Position numbers and translations under genes: made by a program. 64,000 nt of DNA from Streptomyces griseoluteus (GTDB lineage: Bacteria; Actinomycetota; Actinomycetes; Streptomycetales; Streptomycetaceae): positions 1-64,000 of the forward strand of contig JOBE01000012.1 of NCBI GenBank assembly GCA_000717735.1. Direction: 5' to 3'. Of this stretch, positions 26,406-34,410 are shown in pieces (the first letter of the stretch is position 1; each line of letters opens with the position of its first letter). Under the pieces are notes generated by a model, which saw nothing but the letters and a program-made list of their open reading frames with translations, searched no databases and was not told the origin of the DNA.

Positions 26406-26460
26406 CACGGCCGCCCCCGCACCTTCGGGAGGTCCTCCACGAGGTGCGGGGGCGGCCGTG
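26406..26460 (-). terminator. Strong hairpin terminator downstream of thioesterase gene
   Basis: CACGGCCGCCCCCGCACCT (26406-26424) pairs perfectly with its complement at 26442-26460 across a 17-base loop, giving a 19-base stem. It lies 11 bases after the minus-strand stop codon of the thioesterase-like gene. No T-run follows, as is common in Streptomyces. Confidence 0.85.
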
Positions 26461-26471
26461 ACGTCCGAGGC

Positions 26472-26924
26472 TCAGCTGTTGGGACGCAGCGTCCAGACGA
26501 CGGTCATCTCGCCGGTCACGGCGCCGTCCTCGCGGGTGATGTCGATCCGCACCGGGAACTCCGGCCGCTCGCCGGCGTCGAGTTCGGCGACGATCTCGGC
26601 GGCCGGGCGGCCGAGCGTGGCGGTGGCCGTGACGACGCCCATGGCGAGCTTCTTGTAGCCGATCTCGGCCTTGACGGCGAGCGGTACGGCGCGGCTCAGC
26701 TGGTCGCCGAAGGCGGCGAGCACGATGGCGCCGCTGGCGGACTCGGCGAGCGTGAACATCGCTCCGGCGTGGGGGCCGCCGAGGTGGTTGTGGTAGGCGG
26801 GCTGGTCCGGCAGGCGCACGACGGCGCGCTCGGCGGTGGTCTCCAGGAACTCCAGGTTCAGGGTTCCGGCCATGGGCACCGTGGCGGCGAGCATCTCGCC
26901 GACGGTCATCTGGTCTGCGCTCAT
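26472..26924 (-). CDS. Hot-dog thioesterase-like protein (DUF4442 type)
   Basis: This 150-residue protein looks like a hot-dog fold acyl-CoA thioesterase: QPAYHNHLGGPHAGAMFTLA is the substrate/CoA segment, with HNH and GGPHAG as the conserved loop. The acyl specificity is unknown. The start at 26924 (MSADQM) is the probable one; ATG at 26909 is also possible, as no clear ribosome-binding site decides. It is a single gene ending at a strong terminator. Confidence 0.82.
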   Translation of the reverse strand: MSADQMTVGEMLAATVPMAGTLNLEFLETTAERAVVRLPDQPAYHNHLGGPHAGAMFTLAESASGAIVLAAFGDQLSRAVPLAVKAEIGYKKLAMGVVTATATLGRPAAEIVAELDAGERPEFPVRIDITREDGAVTGEMTVVWTLRPNS

Positions 26925-27030
26925 GGACCGCGATGTTACCCACGGGTAGCCGACCTTGGCCATCCCCCGCGCGTCCGCGGTCGGGGGCGGGCGTGGTCGA
27001 GCCGCCTCCGCACCTCTATGGTTACTGGCC

Positions 27031-28143
27031 ATGTGGCCAGGACAGCAGCCGCCCGGGGGCGAGCAGAACCCGCAGGACCAGAGTCAGAATCCCTACCAGC
27101 AGTCGGGGTACCAGCAGCCGAACCCGTATCAGCAGCCGCCGGCCCAGCCCGGGTACCCGCAGCCGCCGACGCAGCCCGGCTACCCGCAGCAGCCGCCCAC
27201 GCAGCCCGGATACCCCCAGCAGGGGTACGCCCAGCAGCCCGGTTACGGCCAGCCCAACCCGTACCAGCAGCCGACCATGCCGCAGCAGTACGCGGTGCCG
27301 GGCCCCGGACAGACCGGCGGTCCCGGCGGCGGCAAGAAGAAGCAGACGACCCTCGTGGCGATCGTCGCCGCGATCGCCGTGGTCGCCGCGGCGGGTGTCA
27401 CCGGCTATCTGGTGCTCGGCGGGGACGACGAGAAGTCGCTCGCCGACGGCAAGAAGCCGACGGGGACCGTTTCCGCGCCGGCGACCCCGACGACGGAGCC
27501 GAGCAGCTCCCCGTCGCTCGCCAACCCGCGCGACGGCGCGGCCCAGCAGCCGACGATCCCCGGCTGGAAGGTCGTCCACAACCCGAAGTACGGCACCCTC
27601 TTCGACGTACCGCCCGAGTGGCAGGTGCTGAAGCCGGGGACGATCACCTTCTTCGAGGACGAGAAGAAGAACGACGGCAGCGCCCTCGTGACGATGTCGG
27701 GGCCGACGCGCCTCAAGGGCGAGTGGTGCACCTACGACGTCGACAAGAACGGCACCAAGGAGACCTGGGGCCTGGCGACCGCCGGCACCAAGGGCGGCCA
27801 GGGCGCCAAGGACACCGCGTCCGCCGCGCGCGGCGAGGCGGGTACGTGGGTGTGGGGCGGCTACGCGCAGCACATGCCGCAGAGCACCATCAAGATCACC
27901 AAGCCGGTGCCGTACACGACGAAGTCCGGCCTCACCGGGAGCATGGCGACCGCCACGGCCCCTGGCGTGAAGAAGCGCAACAAGTGCGAGTCCGACGGCA
28001 AGTCGATCGCCTTCACCTTCAAGAACAACGCCGGCGACTTCTCGACCTTCGTGCTCTACGGGGCCGACGGCGTGGCCGACGAGCTGCCGGACACCACCAT
28101 CCGTCAGATCCTCTCCACGGTCCGCCTCGTACCGAAGTCCTGA
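27031..28143 (+). CDS. Membrane-anchored protein with Pro/Gln/Tyr-rich N-terminus
   Basis: This 370-residue protein starts with about 95 residues of QPGYPQ-type repeats (Pro, Gln, Tyr, Gly), then a Lys-rich patch and one membrane helix (TTLVAIVAAIAVVAAAGVTG, about residues 108-130). A Ser/Thr/Pro linker follows, then an about 200-residue extracytoplasmic domain. The design matches a common actinobacterial group of membrane proteins of unknown role, in which the disordered part stays in the cytoplasm. TATGGT at 27017-27022 ends 8 bases before the ATG, so the message is probably leaderless. A terminator follows directly. Confidence 0.8.
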   Translation: MWPGQQPPGGEQNPQDQSQNPYQQSGYQQPNPYQQPPAQPGYPQPPTQPGYPQQPPTQPGYPQQGYAQQPGYGQPNPYQQPTMPQQYAVPGPGQTGGPGGGKKKQTTLVAIVAAIAVVAAAGVTGYLVLGGDDEKSLADGKKPTGTVSAPATPTTEPSSSPSLANPRDGAAQQPTIPGWKVVHNPKYGTLFDVPPEWQVLKPGTITFFEDEKKNDGSALVTMSGPTRLKGEWCTYDVDKNGTKETWGLATAGTKGGQGAKDTASAARGEAGTWVWGGYAQHMPQSTIKITKPVPYTTKSGLTGSMATATAPGVKKRNKCESDGKSIAFTFKNNAGDFSTFVLYGADGVADELPDTTIRQILSTVRLVPKS

Positions 28144-28149
28144 CGGCCC

Positions 28150-28184
28150 GGAGGGGACGGGCCGGCCGCCGGCCCGTCCCCTCC
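28150..28184 (+). terminator. Rho-independent-type terminator
   Basis: GGAGGGGACGGGCCGG (28150-28165) pairs perfectly with CCGGCCCGTCCCCTCC (28169-28184) across a 3-base loop. The hairpin begins 6 bases after the stop codon of the Pro/Gln-rich protein gene. Confidence 0.9.
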
Positions 28185-28229
28185 GCCACCACCCGTCCGG
28201 CCGCATGATCAGACCGTCCGGATATCGGT

Positions 28230-28265
28230 TTGGCATCCGGGCGGGCCGCCAGGGATAGTCCCCGG
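28230..28265 (+). promoter_or_regulatory. Promoter of the MFS transporter gene
   Basis: TTGGCA at 28230-28235 and GATAGT at 28254-28259, 18 bases apart, form a good promoter ending 6 bases before the GTG at 28266. The message would be leaderless. This argues against the longer frame opening with the TTG at 28230, because that codon is the -35 box. Confidence 0.7.
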
Positions 28266-29618
28266 GTGACCAGACCCGCCGCCGCCCCCCGCACCCCGCT
28301 CGGTTCCCGCCGCCCCGACTGGGCCGGACGCAACTACGTCCTCCTCACCGCCGCCACGGTCGTGACCAACCTCGGCACGCACGGCGCCCTGATCGCCACG
28401 ACCTGGGCCGTGTTCGAGGCCGGCGGCGACGCCGGCGACGTCGGGCTCGTGGCCATGGCGCGCTTCCTGCCGCTCGTGCTCTTCCTGCTGATCGGCGGCG
28501 CCCTGGCCGACCGGGTCCCCCGGCACCGGGTGATGGTCGCCGCCAACACGCTCAACTGCGTCTCGCAGGCCGCGTTCGCCGCCCTCGTCCTCGCCGGAGA
28601 GCCCCGCATCTGGCAGATGATGGTGCTCACCGCGCTCTGCGGCACCGGGCAGGCCTTCTTCAACCCGGCGGCCGAGGGCATGCTGATGGCCAGCGTCAGC
28701 GGCGAGCAGGCGAGCCGCGCCTTCGCCGTCTACCGGATGGCCATGCACGGCGCGACCATCGGCGGCGCCGCCCTCGGCGGCGCTCTGGTGGCCTTCGTCG
28801 GGCCGGGCTGGGTGCTCCTGATCGACGCGATCGCCTTCGCCGTCGCAGGCGGGATGCGCGCCTTCCTCGACGTGCGCGGCATCCCCGAACGCGCCCCCGG
28901 CGGCGGCCTGTTCGCCGATCTGCGGGAAGGCTGGCACGAGTTCGTCGGCCGGCCATGGCTGTGGTCGATCGTCGCCCAGTTCTCCGTGGTGGTGGGCCTG
29001 ATCGGGGCGGTCGAGTCGGTGTACGGACCGCTGGTCGCCCGTGCCGAACTGGGAGGCGCGCGCCCCTGGGGCATCGCGCTCGCCGCGTACGGCGTGGGAA
29101 CGCTCGCGGGCGCCGTCCTGATGACCCGGTGGAAGCCGCGCAGGATGCTGTTCGTCGGCACCCTGTTCGTGTTCCCGATCGCGCTGCCGTCGGCCGCGCT
29201 CGCCGTACCCCTCGACGCCGCGGGGCTCACGGCCGCGATGTTCGTGAGCGGCGTGGCCATCGAGGTCTTCGGCGTCTCGTGGATGACGGCCATGCACCAG
29301 GAGATCCCGGAGGAGAAACTGTCCCGGGTCTCGGCCTACGACTGGTTCGGCTCGACGGCCCTGCTGCCGCTGACGACGGCGCTCGCGGGCCCCGCGGAGA
29401 GCGCGTTCGGCCGGAGCGAGGCGCTGTGGGGCGCGGCGGCGCTCATGGTGCTCGTCACCGCCCTCGTCCTGCTGGTGCCTGACGTACGGAACCTGACCCG
29501 GCGTACGCACACGAAGGAGATCGCGGGCGGCGCGGACCCGGCGCCCGTACCGGCGGCGGCGACCGGAACCGGCCCGGCCTCAGCCGATGCCGAAGGCGCC
29601 GTCCGGCGGAACGGGTGA
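28266..29618 (+). CDS. Major facilitator superfamily exporter
   Basis: This 450-residue membrane protein has about 12 predicted helices and MFS features: ARFLPLVLFLLIGGALADR followed by VPRHRVMVAAN, the cytoplasmic loop motif between helices 2 and 3. It resembles the enterobactin-exporter/DHA3-like group, so it probably exports a drug or metabolite. The GTG at 28266 is selected from the promoter placement. The last 39 bases overlap the convergent spermidine-synthase-like gene. Confidence 0.87.
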   Translation: MTRPAAAPRTPLGSRRPDWAGRNYVLLTAATVVTNLGTHGALIATTWAVFEAGGDAGDVGLVAMARFLPLVLFLLIGGALADRVPRHRVMVAANTLNCVSQAAFAALVLAGEPRIWQMMVLTALCGTGQAFFNPAAEGMLMASVSGEQASRAFAVYRMAMHGATIGGAALGGALVAFVGPGWVLLIDAIAFAVAGGMRAFLDVRGIPERAPGGGLFADLREGWHEFVGRPWLWSIVAQFSVVVGLIGAVESVYGPLVARAELGGARPWGIALAAYGVGTLAGAVLMTRWKPRRMLFVGTLFVFPIALPSAALAVPLDAAGLTAAMFVSGVAIEVFGVSWMTAMHQEIPEEKLSRVSAYDWFGSTALLPLTTALAGPAESAFGRSEALWGAAALMVLVTALVLLVPDVRNLTRRTHTKEIAGGADPAPVPAAATGTGPASADAEGAVRRNG

Positions 29619-30425
29619 GGGGACGGCCCCGGCGTCGAGGACCGGTTCCGCGTTCCCGGTGAACCGGCCGAGCGCCTCCCCGTGCTCCACGCGCGCGGGG
29701 AAGGCGTCCGCCGCGGCCCGTCGCGCCAGGTGGGCGGTGTCGATCTCGCGGCCGGAGGCGACCAGGACGGCGTTCCCGAAGCGGCGGCCGCGCAGTACGG
29801 CCGGTTCGGCGACCAGCGCCAGTTCGGGGAAGACGGCCGCGAACGTGGCGAGCTGGGAGCGGAGGAAGGCGAAGGGCGTCCCGTCGGCCAGGTTGGCGGC
29901 GTAGATCCCGTCGGGCCGCAGGACGCGCCGGACCTCGCGCGCGTACTCCACGGAGGTGAGGTGGGCGGGCACGCGCGAGCCGCCGAAGACGTCGCCGACG
30001 ACGAGATCGGCCGAGGCGTCGGGCGCCGCCTCCAGCCACCGCCGGGCGTCCGCGGCGTGCACGGTGATCCCCGAGCCCTCGGGCAGCGGCAGGTGCTCCG
30101 CGACCAGGTCGAGCAGCCCGCGGTCCGCCTCGACCACGTCCTGGCGCGAGCCGGGCCGGGTGACGGCGACGTACCGGGGCAGGGAGAGCGCGCCGCCGCC
30201 CAGGTGCAGGACGTCCAGCGGTTCGCCGTCGTCGGCCGCGCCGTCGACGACGTGGGCGAGCCGGCGCGCGTACTCGAACTCCAGGTACGCCGGGTCGTCG
30301 AGGTCGACGTACGACTGGGGCGCGCCGTCGACCGTCAGGAGCCAGGCCCGCTCCCGGTCCACGTCGGGCATGAGGCGCGCGGTGCCCTGGTCGACCTCGC
30401 GGAGGACGGGAATGTGCTCGTTCAC
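29580..30425 (-). CDS. Spermidine-synthase-like methyltransferase-fold protein
   Basis: This 281-residue protein shows the spermidine synthase fold: YLEFEYARRLAHVVD, the GG-loop DVLHLGGGALSLPRYVAV, and acidic residues in VVEADRGL and VVGDVFGG. It may be an aminopropyltransferase, but many actinobacterial members have an unknown substrate. The GTG at 30425 (VNEHIPVLREV) is taken as start; an ATG at 30452 is possible. It overlaps the MFS gene by 39 bases at the 3' end and lies 9 bases from the AlkD-type gene downstream of its start. Confidence 0.82.
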   Translation of the reverse strand: MNEHIPVLREVDQGTARLMPDVDRERAWLLTVDGAPQSYVDLDDPAYLEFEYARRLAHVVDGAADDGEPLDVLHLGGGALSLPRYVAVTRPGSRQDVVEADRGLLDLVAEHLPLPEGSGITVHAADARRWLEAAPDASADLVVGDVFGGSRVPAHLTSVEYAREVRRVLRPDGIYAANLADGTPFAFLRSQLATFAAVFPELALVAEPAVLRGRRFGNAVLVASGREIDTAHLARRAAADAFPARVEHGEALGRFTGNAEPVLDAGAVPSPVPPDGAFGIG

Positions 30426-30461
30426 GTGCTCATTGTGCCGGGGCGGGAGCACGGAGCGGAC

Positions 30462-31268
30462 TCAGAGGTGTTTGAGGGCCTCGCGGACGGAGAGCGGCGA
30501 GAGGCGGCCCGTGTTCGCGGCGACGAAGGCACGTACCTCTCCGGGAGCGGTCCTGGCGTACTCGCGCAGGGCCCAGCCGATGGCCTTGCGGAGGAAGAAG
30601 TCGGTGTCGGGAGCGCGGCGCAGGCAGTGGGCGAAGAGGCGGTCGGCATCCGTGGCCTCCTTGAAACGGAGCTGGTGGAGGAGCGCGGTGCGGGCCACCC
30701 ACGGGTCATCGTCCTCGATCCACCGGTCCATCTCGGCGCCGAGGGACGGGTCGGCCGCGACGAGGCCGCCGACGACATGGGCGGCGAGGTGGTCGACGGT
30801 GTCCCACCACGGGACGGTGGTGACGAGCCGGTGGGCGACGGGCAGGAAGCCGGAGGAGCAGCGCCTCACATGGCGGCGGAGGTAGTCGACGGCGAAGTAG
30901 TGGTACTCGCGCTCGGGCAGCTCGAAGCAGCGCAGGGCGATGGCGGCGCAGTCGGCCTCGTCGGGCCGCGGGGTGCCGTCGAGGACGGTACGGGAGAGGG
31001 CGCGGCGCTCCGGGGTGCGCACGCCGAGGAAGGGGGCGACGCCCTTCATGTACGCGACCATCTCCTGGGCCCGGAAGGGATTCCCCGCGGCCGCGTAGAC
31101 CGTGGTGAGCCGGTCCAGGACGGTGTCGGCGAGGGCGCTGTCGGGGATGGGGAGGGGGCCGGGGACGGGGACGGGCACGGGGCCGGGGCCGGGGTGCTCG
31201 ACGGGGGGCTCCCCGGAGGGCGACGCTGCCTCGCCTGGGCCGCCGCCCGGCCGTACGACGTCGTTCAA
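30462..31268 (-). CDS. AlkD-family DNA alkylation repair protein
   Basis: This 268-residue protein belongs to the AlkD family of HEAT-like repeat DNA glycosylases that remove alkylated bases. The family block VAYMKGVAPFLGVRTPERR, WWDTVDHLAAHVVGGL (catalytic Asp context) and FLRKAIGWALREYART are all present. The N-terminus is a Pro/Gly/Val repeat extension (PGPVPVPVPGP) outside the fold. The start codon appears to be TTG at 31268, preceded by GGGAGG with a 5-base spacer; a shorter start is possible. It diverges from the TVP38-type gene. Confidence 0.9.
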   Translation of the reverse strand: MNDVVRPGGGPGEAASPSGEPPVEHPGPGPVPVPVPGPLPIPDSALADTVLDRLTTVYAAAGNPFRAQEMVAYMKGVAPFLGVRTPERRALSRTVLDGTPRPDEADCAAIALRCFELPEREYHYFAVDYLRRHVRRCSSGFLPVAHRLVTTVPWWDTVDHLAAHVVGGLVAADPSLGAEMDRWIEDDDPWVARTALLHQLRFKEATDADRLFAHCLRRAPDTDFFLRKAIGWALREYARTAPGEVRAFVAANTGRLSPLSVREALKHL

Positions 31269-31338
31269 GGGGCCCTCCCGATGCGGGGGCGCTCCTGGAT
31301 CCGGCCCCGGCGGACATGACGCACATTACGGCGATCAT

Positions 31339-31352
31339 ACGGACGCGTCCGT
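31339..31352. promoter_or_regulatory. 14-base palindrome overlapping the TVP38-type promoter
   Basis: ACGGACGCGTCCGT is a perfect palindrome located just before TACTCT (31353-31358), the likely -10 box, which ends 6 bases before the ATG at 31365. A repressor bound here would block the promoter. No regulator gene is adjacent. Confidence 0.55.
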
Positions 31353-31364
31353 TACTCTCCCCGA

Positions 31365-32129
31365 ATGCTCGCTCCCGCGCCCCGGCCGCCGGGCTCCCTC
31401 GCCTTCCGCTGCTCCCGGGCCCTGCTCGCGCCCCGCGCGCGGCTCTCGGTCCTCGCGCTGCTGCTGCTCACGGCGGCGGCCCTCGTACTCCTTTACGAGC
31501 CGCAGCGGCTGCTCTCCTCCGGCTGGCCGGCGCAGACGAGCGGCGCCGGGGCGGTGCTGCTCTTCGGTCTCGCGTACGGGGTGTGCACGGCGGCGTTCGT
31601 ACCGCGGCCGGTGCTCAATCTGGCGGCGGGCGCGCTGTTCGGTTCCGCCGCGGGTCTGACGGCGGCGGTGGCGGGGACGGTCCTGGGCGCCGGGATCGCC
31701 TTCACCCTCGGCCGGTTCCTGGGGCAGGACGCGCTGCGGCCGCTGCTGCGGGGGCGCTGGCTGACGGCGGCGGACGGGCAGCTGAGCCGGCACGGGTTCC
31801 GTTCGATGCTGGCGATCCGGCTGTTCCCGGGGGTGCCGTTCGCAGCGGCCAACTACTGCGCCGCGGTCTCGCGGATGGGGTACGCGCCGTTCCTCCTGGC
31901 GACGGCGCTCGGCACGGTTCCCAACACGGCGGCGTACGTCGTGGCGGGCGCCCAGGCCGGTTCGCCGGGCTCGCCGGCCTTCCTCTTCTCGGCCGGGTTC
32001 ATCGTCCTGTCGGGCCTGGCCGCGGCGGTGGTGGCCTGGCGCAAACGACACGGCCTGCGGGCCCCGGCTCCCACCGTGGAGAACGCACCGGACAGCACTC
32101 CGGAGCCGGAGCCGGTGGGCAGGCCCTGA
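31365..32129 (+). CDS. TVP38/TMEM64-family (VTT domain) membrane protein
   Basis: This 254-residue membrane protein has the SNARE-associated/VTT domain: a GAGIAFTLGRFLGQDALR segment and an RSMLAIRLFPGVPFAAANYC block, with 5-6 hydrophobic helices. These relatives of DedA are linked to membrane and lipid homeostasis; the specific role is unknown. Probably leaderless. It may share a transcript with uppP 104 bases downstream. Confidence 0.87.
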   Translation: MLAPAPRPPGSLAFRCSRALLAPRARLSVLALLLLTAAALVLLYEPQRLLSSGWPAQTSGAGAVLLFGLAYGVCTAAFVPRPVLNLAAGALFGSAAGLTAAVAGTVLGAGIAFTLGRFLGQDALRPLLRGRWLTAADGQLSRHGFRSMLAIRLFPGVPFAAANYCAAVSRMGYAPFLLATALGTVPNTAAYVVAGAQAGSPGSPAFLFSAGFIVLSGLAAAVVAWRKRHGLRAPAPTVENAPDSTPEPEPVGRP

Positions 32130-32233
32130 GGCGGGGCCCGTGGGAGGCCTGAGCACGGACCCGTCATCTTGGGACGGTACGCTGCGCACGATCTTCTGAC
32201 CGCACACGTACATAACGGGACGGCCCTAGCCCC

Positions 32234-33106
32234 ATGAGTTGGTTTGAATCGTTCATCCTCGGACTCGTCCAGGGGCTGACGGAGTTCCTTCCCATCTCCT
32301 CCAGCGCGCACCTCCGTCTCACGGCGGCGTTCGCGGGCTGGGAAGACCCGGGTGCGGCCTTCACCGCGATCACCCAGATCGGCACGGAGACCGCCGTCCT
32401 GATCTACTTCCGCAAGGACATCGCCCGGATCGTGTCGGCGTGGTTCCGTTCCCTCACCGACAAGACGATGCGCTCCGACCACGACGCCCAGATGGGCTGG
32501 CTGGTGATCGTCGGTTCGATCCCGATCGGTGTCCTCGGCATCACGCTCAAGGACCAGATCGAGGGCCCGTTCCGCGACCTGCGGCTGATCGCCACGACCC
32601 TGATCGTCATGGGCGTCGTCCTCGGCATCGCGGACCGGCTGGCCGCCCGCGACGAGATCGGCGGCCGTCACCGGTCGGTCCGCGTCCGCAAGACGCTCAA
32701 GGACCTCGGCGTGAAGGACGGCCTGATCTTCGGCGTCTGCCAGGCCATGGCCCTCATCCCGGGCGTCTCCCGCTCGGGCGCGACGATCTCCGGCGGCCTG
32801 CTCATGGGCTACACCCGCGAGGCGGCCGCGCGGTACTCCTTCCTCCTCGCCATCCCCGCCGTGCTGGCCTCGGGCGCGTACGAGCTGAAGGACGCGGGCG
32901 AGGGGCACGTCTCCTGGGGCCCGACGATCTTCGCCACGATCATCGCCTTCATCGTCGGCTACGCCGTGATCGCCTGGTTCATGAAGTTCATCACCACGAA
33001 GTCGTTCATGCCGTTCGTGATCTACCGGATCCTGCTCGGCATCCTGCTGTTCGTCCTGGTCGGCACGGACGTACTGAGCCCCCACGCGGGCGAGTCCGGG
33101 CACTGA
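32234..33106 (+). CDS. uppP: Undecaprenyl-diphosphatase (BacA/UppP)
   Basis: This 290-residue integral membrane enzyme removes phosphate from undecaprenyl diphosphate to recycle the peptidoglycan carrier lipid, and overexpression in other bacteria gives bacitracin resistance. The two signature motifs are intact: GLTEFLPISSSAHL near the N-terminus and LIPGVSRSGATISGGLLMGY around residue 180. The length is normal. The nearby TVP38-type and DedA genes also suggest envelope lipid handling in this region. A terminator follows. Confidence 0.96.
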   Translation: MSWFESFILGLVQGLTEFLPISSSAHLRLTAAFAGWEDPGAAFTAITQIGTETAVLIYFRKDIARIVSAWFRSLTDKTMRSDHDAQMGWLVIVGSIPIGVLGITLKDQIEGPFRDLRLIATTLIVMGVVLGIADRLAARDEIGGRHRSVRVRKTLKDLGVKDGLIFGVCQAMALIPGVSRSGATISGGLLMGYTREAAARYSFLLAIPAVLASGAYELKDAGEGHVSWGPTIFATIIAFIVGYAVIAWFMKFITTKSFMPFVIYRILLGILLFVLVGTDVLSPHAGESGH

Positions 33107-33120
33107 CGCCCGCACGGGAC

Positions 33121-33167
33121 GCATGACGGAGGGCGGGCCGGAACCTCCGGTCCGCCCTTCGTCGTGC
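33121..33167. terminator. Hairpin terminator between uppP and the flavin reductase gene
   Basis: GCATGACGGAGGGCGGGCC and its wobble-paired complement ending CGTCGTGC at 33167 form a long stem (about 22 base pairs with a few G-T or mismatched positions) around a short loop. It lies between convergent stop codons and can serve both genes. Confidence 0.8.
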
Positions 33168-33170
33168 GGG

Positions 33171-33764
33171 TCAGCCCTGGTAGGGCACGCGGGCGATCTC
33201 CTTGATGCCGCCCAGGGTGCCCCACTCGTTCTTGCCGAGCCGGGTCAGCGGTCGCATCAGCGTCATCTCGGGGTGGCCCTCGACCATGACGGACTCGTCG
33301 ACGGAGGCGTGCACGACGCGGCCGAAGACGACCGTCGAGTCGCCGATCCGCAGCGTGCTGTGCAGCTCGCACTCGAGCGCCACCGGCGACTGTGCCACCC
33401 GCGGCGGCTTCACCCGCAGGCTCGGCTCGCGCTCGACGCCGCAGGCGTCGAACTCGCTCACCCCGCGCGGGAAGTCGGTCGCCGTGGCGTTGATCTGCTC
33501 GAAGAGGCCCTCGGGGGCGAGGTTGACCACGAACTCGCCCGTCTCCTCCACGTTCCGCAGCGAGTCCTTGCGTCCGACGGACGTGAACTGCACGACCGGC
33601 GGCGAGACCGAGGCGATGGTGAAGAAGGAGTGCGGGGCGAGGTTGTCCGTCCCGTCGGCCGACGACGTGGAGACCCAGGCGATCGGCCGGGGCACGACGG
33701 TGGCGGTGAGCAGCCGGTAGAAGGAGGTGCGGCCGCTCAGTTCGGGATCGATGTTCACGCGCAT
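33171..33764 (-). CDS. Flavin reductase-like (FMN-binding split barrel) protein
   Basis: This 197-residue protein has the flavin-reductase domain: RLLTATVVPRPIAWVSTSS, then DNLAPHSFFTIASVSPPVVQ, typical of the FMN-binding split barrel. It probably supplies reduced flavin to a monooxygenase or reduces a quinone-like substrate. The ATG at 33764 (MRVNIDPELSG) is the family-like start; CATACT ends 7 bases upstream, so the gene may be leaderless. Confidence 0.9.
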   Translation of the reverse strand: MRVNIDPELSGRTSFYRLLTATVVPRPIAWVSTSSADGTDNLAPHSFFTIASVSPPVVQFTSVGRKDSLRNVEETGEFVVNLAPEGLFEQINATATDFPRGVSEFDACGVEREPSLRVKPPRVAQSPVALECELHSTLRIGDSTVVFGRVVHASVDESVMVEGHPEMTLMRPLTRLGKNEWGTLGGIKEIARVPYQG

Positions 33765-33792
33765 GCCCGCCAGTATGACGGCACCCCGTCGG

Positions 33793-33844
33793 GCTCTCCG
33801 GCCGCACGCCCCTGGCCGACTCTCCGGGCGCACGCCCCTTGGCC
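33793..33844. repeat. Imperfect 25/26-base direct repeat
   Basis: CTCTCCGGCCGCACGCCCC and CTCTCCGGGCGCACGCCCC, each followed by TGGCC or TTGGCC, stand side by side with a 26-base period in the divergent spacer upstream of the flavin reductase and SnoaL-like genes. It is either a duplicated operator or a simple local duplication. Confidence 0.5.
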
Positions 33845-33873
33845 CCTGACCCGGCCTGCCCGACACTGATCCG

Positions 33874-34320
33874 ATGACGCAGCGCGTGGACCTCGCGACC
33901 GTGATGGACCGACTCGCCGTCGACGACCTGATCACCGGGTACGCGGCGGCCGTGGACGACGACGACTGGGCCGCCTACCTGGCCCTGTTCGCCCCGGACG
34001 GCCGGGCCGACTACCGGGGCTCGGGCGGCGTCGAGGGCCCGGCGGCCGAGGTGGCCGACTGGCTCGCCGAGACGATGACGCTCTTCCCCGTACGCCAGCA
34101 CCTCATCGTGAACCGGCGGGTCGTCTTCCGGGAGCGGGAGGGGTATCCGGAACCGGGCGACACGGCGGACGTGCGCGCCGACTACGTCAACCCGATGCGG
34201 TTCGCCTCCGGCGAGGACTTCGTCTGCGGGGGCCGGTACGCGTTCGCGGCCGTACGGACCCCCGAGGGTTGGCGGCTGCGGTCGGTCGTCGTCGACGAAC
34301 GGTGGCGGCGGCACCGGTGA
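33874..34320 (+). CDS. SnoaL/NTF2-like protein
   Basis: This 148-residue protein resembles the SnoaL-like/NTF2 fold: MDRLAVDDLITGYAAAVDDD, followed by WAAYLALFAPDGRADYRGSG, is the usual start. Such proteins are small cyclases, isomerases or dehydratases, or binding proteins. The substrate is unknown. It shares a divergent spacer with the flavin reductase gene, so the two may be co-regulated. GACACT ends 6 bases before the ATG, suggesting a leaderless transcript. Confidence 0.8.
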   Translation: MTQRVDLATVMDRLAVDDLITGYAAAVDDDDWAAYLALFAPDGRADYRGSGGVEGPAAEVADWLAETMTLFPVRQHLIVNRRVVFREREGYPEPGDTADVRADYVNPMRFASGEDFVCGGRYAFAAVRTPEGWRLRSVVVDERWRRHR

Positions 34321-34410
34321 GAAGGCGGGCGGGCACGGGCCCGTACGTCGCGCCGGGCCGCGCCGGGACCCGTCACGCCCGACACTGAAGGCAAGGGCGG
34401 GAGGCATGCC

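Noticed and set aside
28216..28229. 14-mer GTCCGGATATCGGT also present at 43352-43365
   Set aside because: Several 14-base matches are expected by chance in 64 kb. The two places (upstream of an MFS gene and downstream of an SDR gene) share no logic.
31102..31659. Gly/Pro repeat-rich frame overlapping the AlkD start region
   Set aside because: The GGGGACGGGGACGGGCACGG-like repeat is already explained as coding for the Pro/Val N-terminal tail of AlkD on the other strand.
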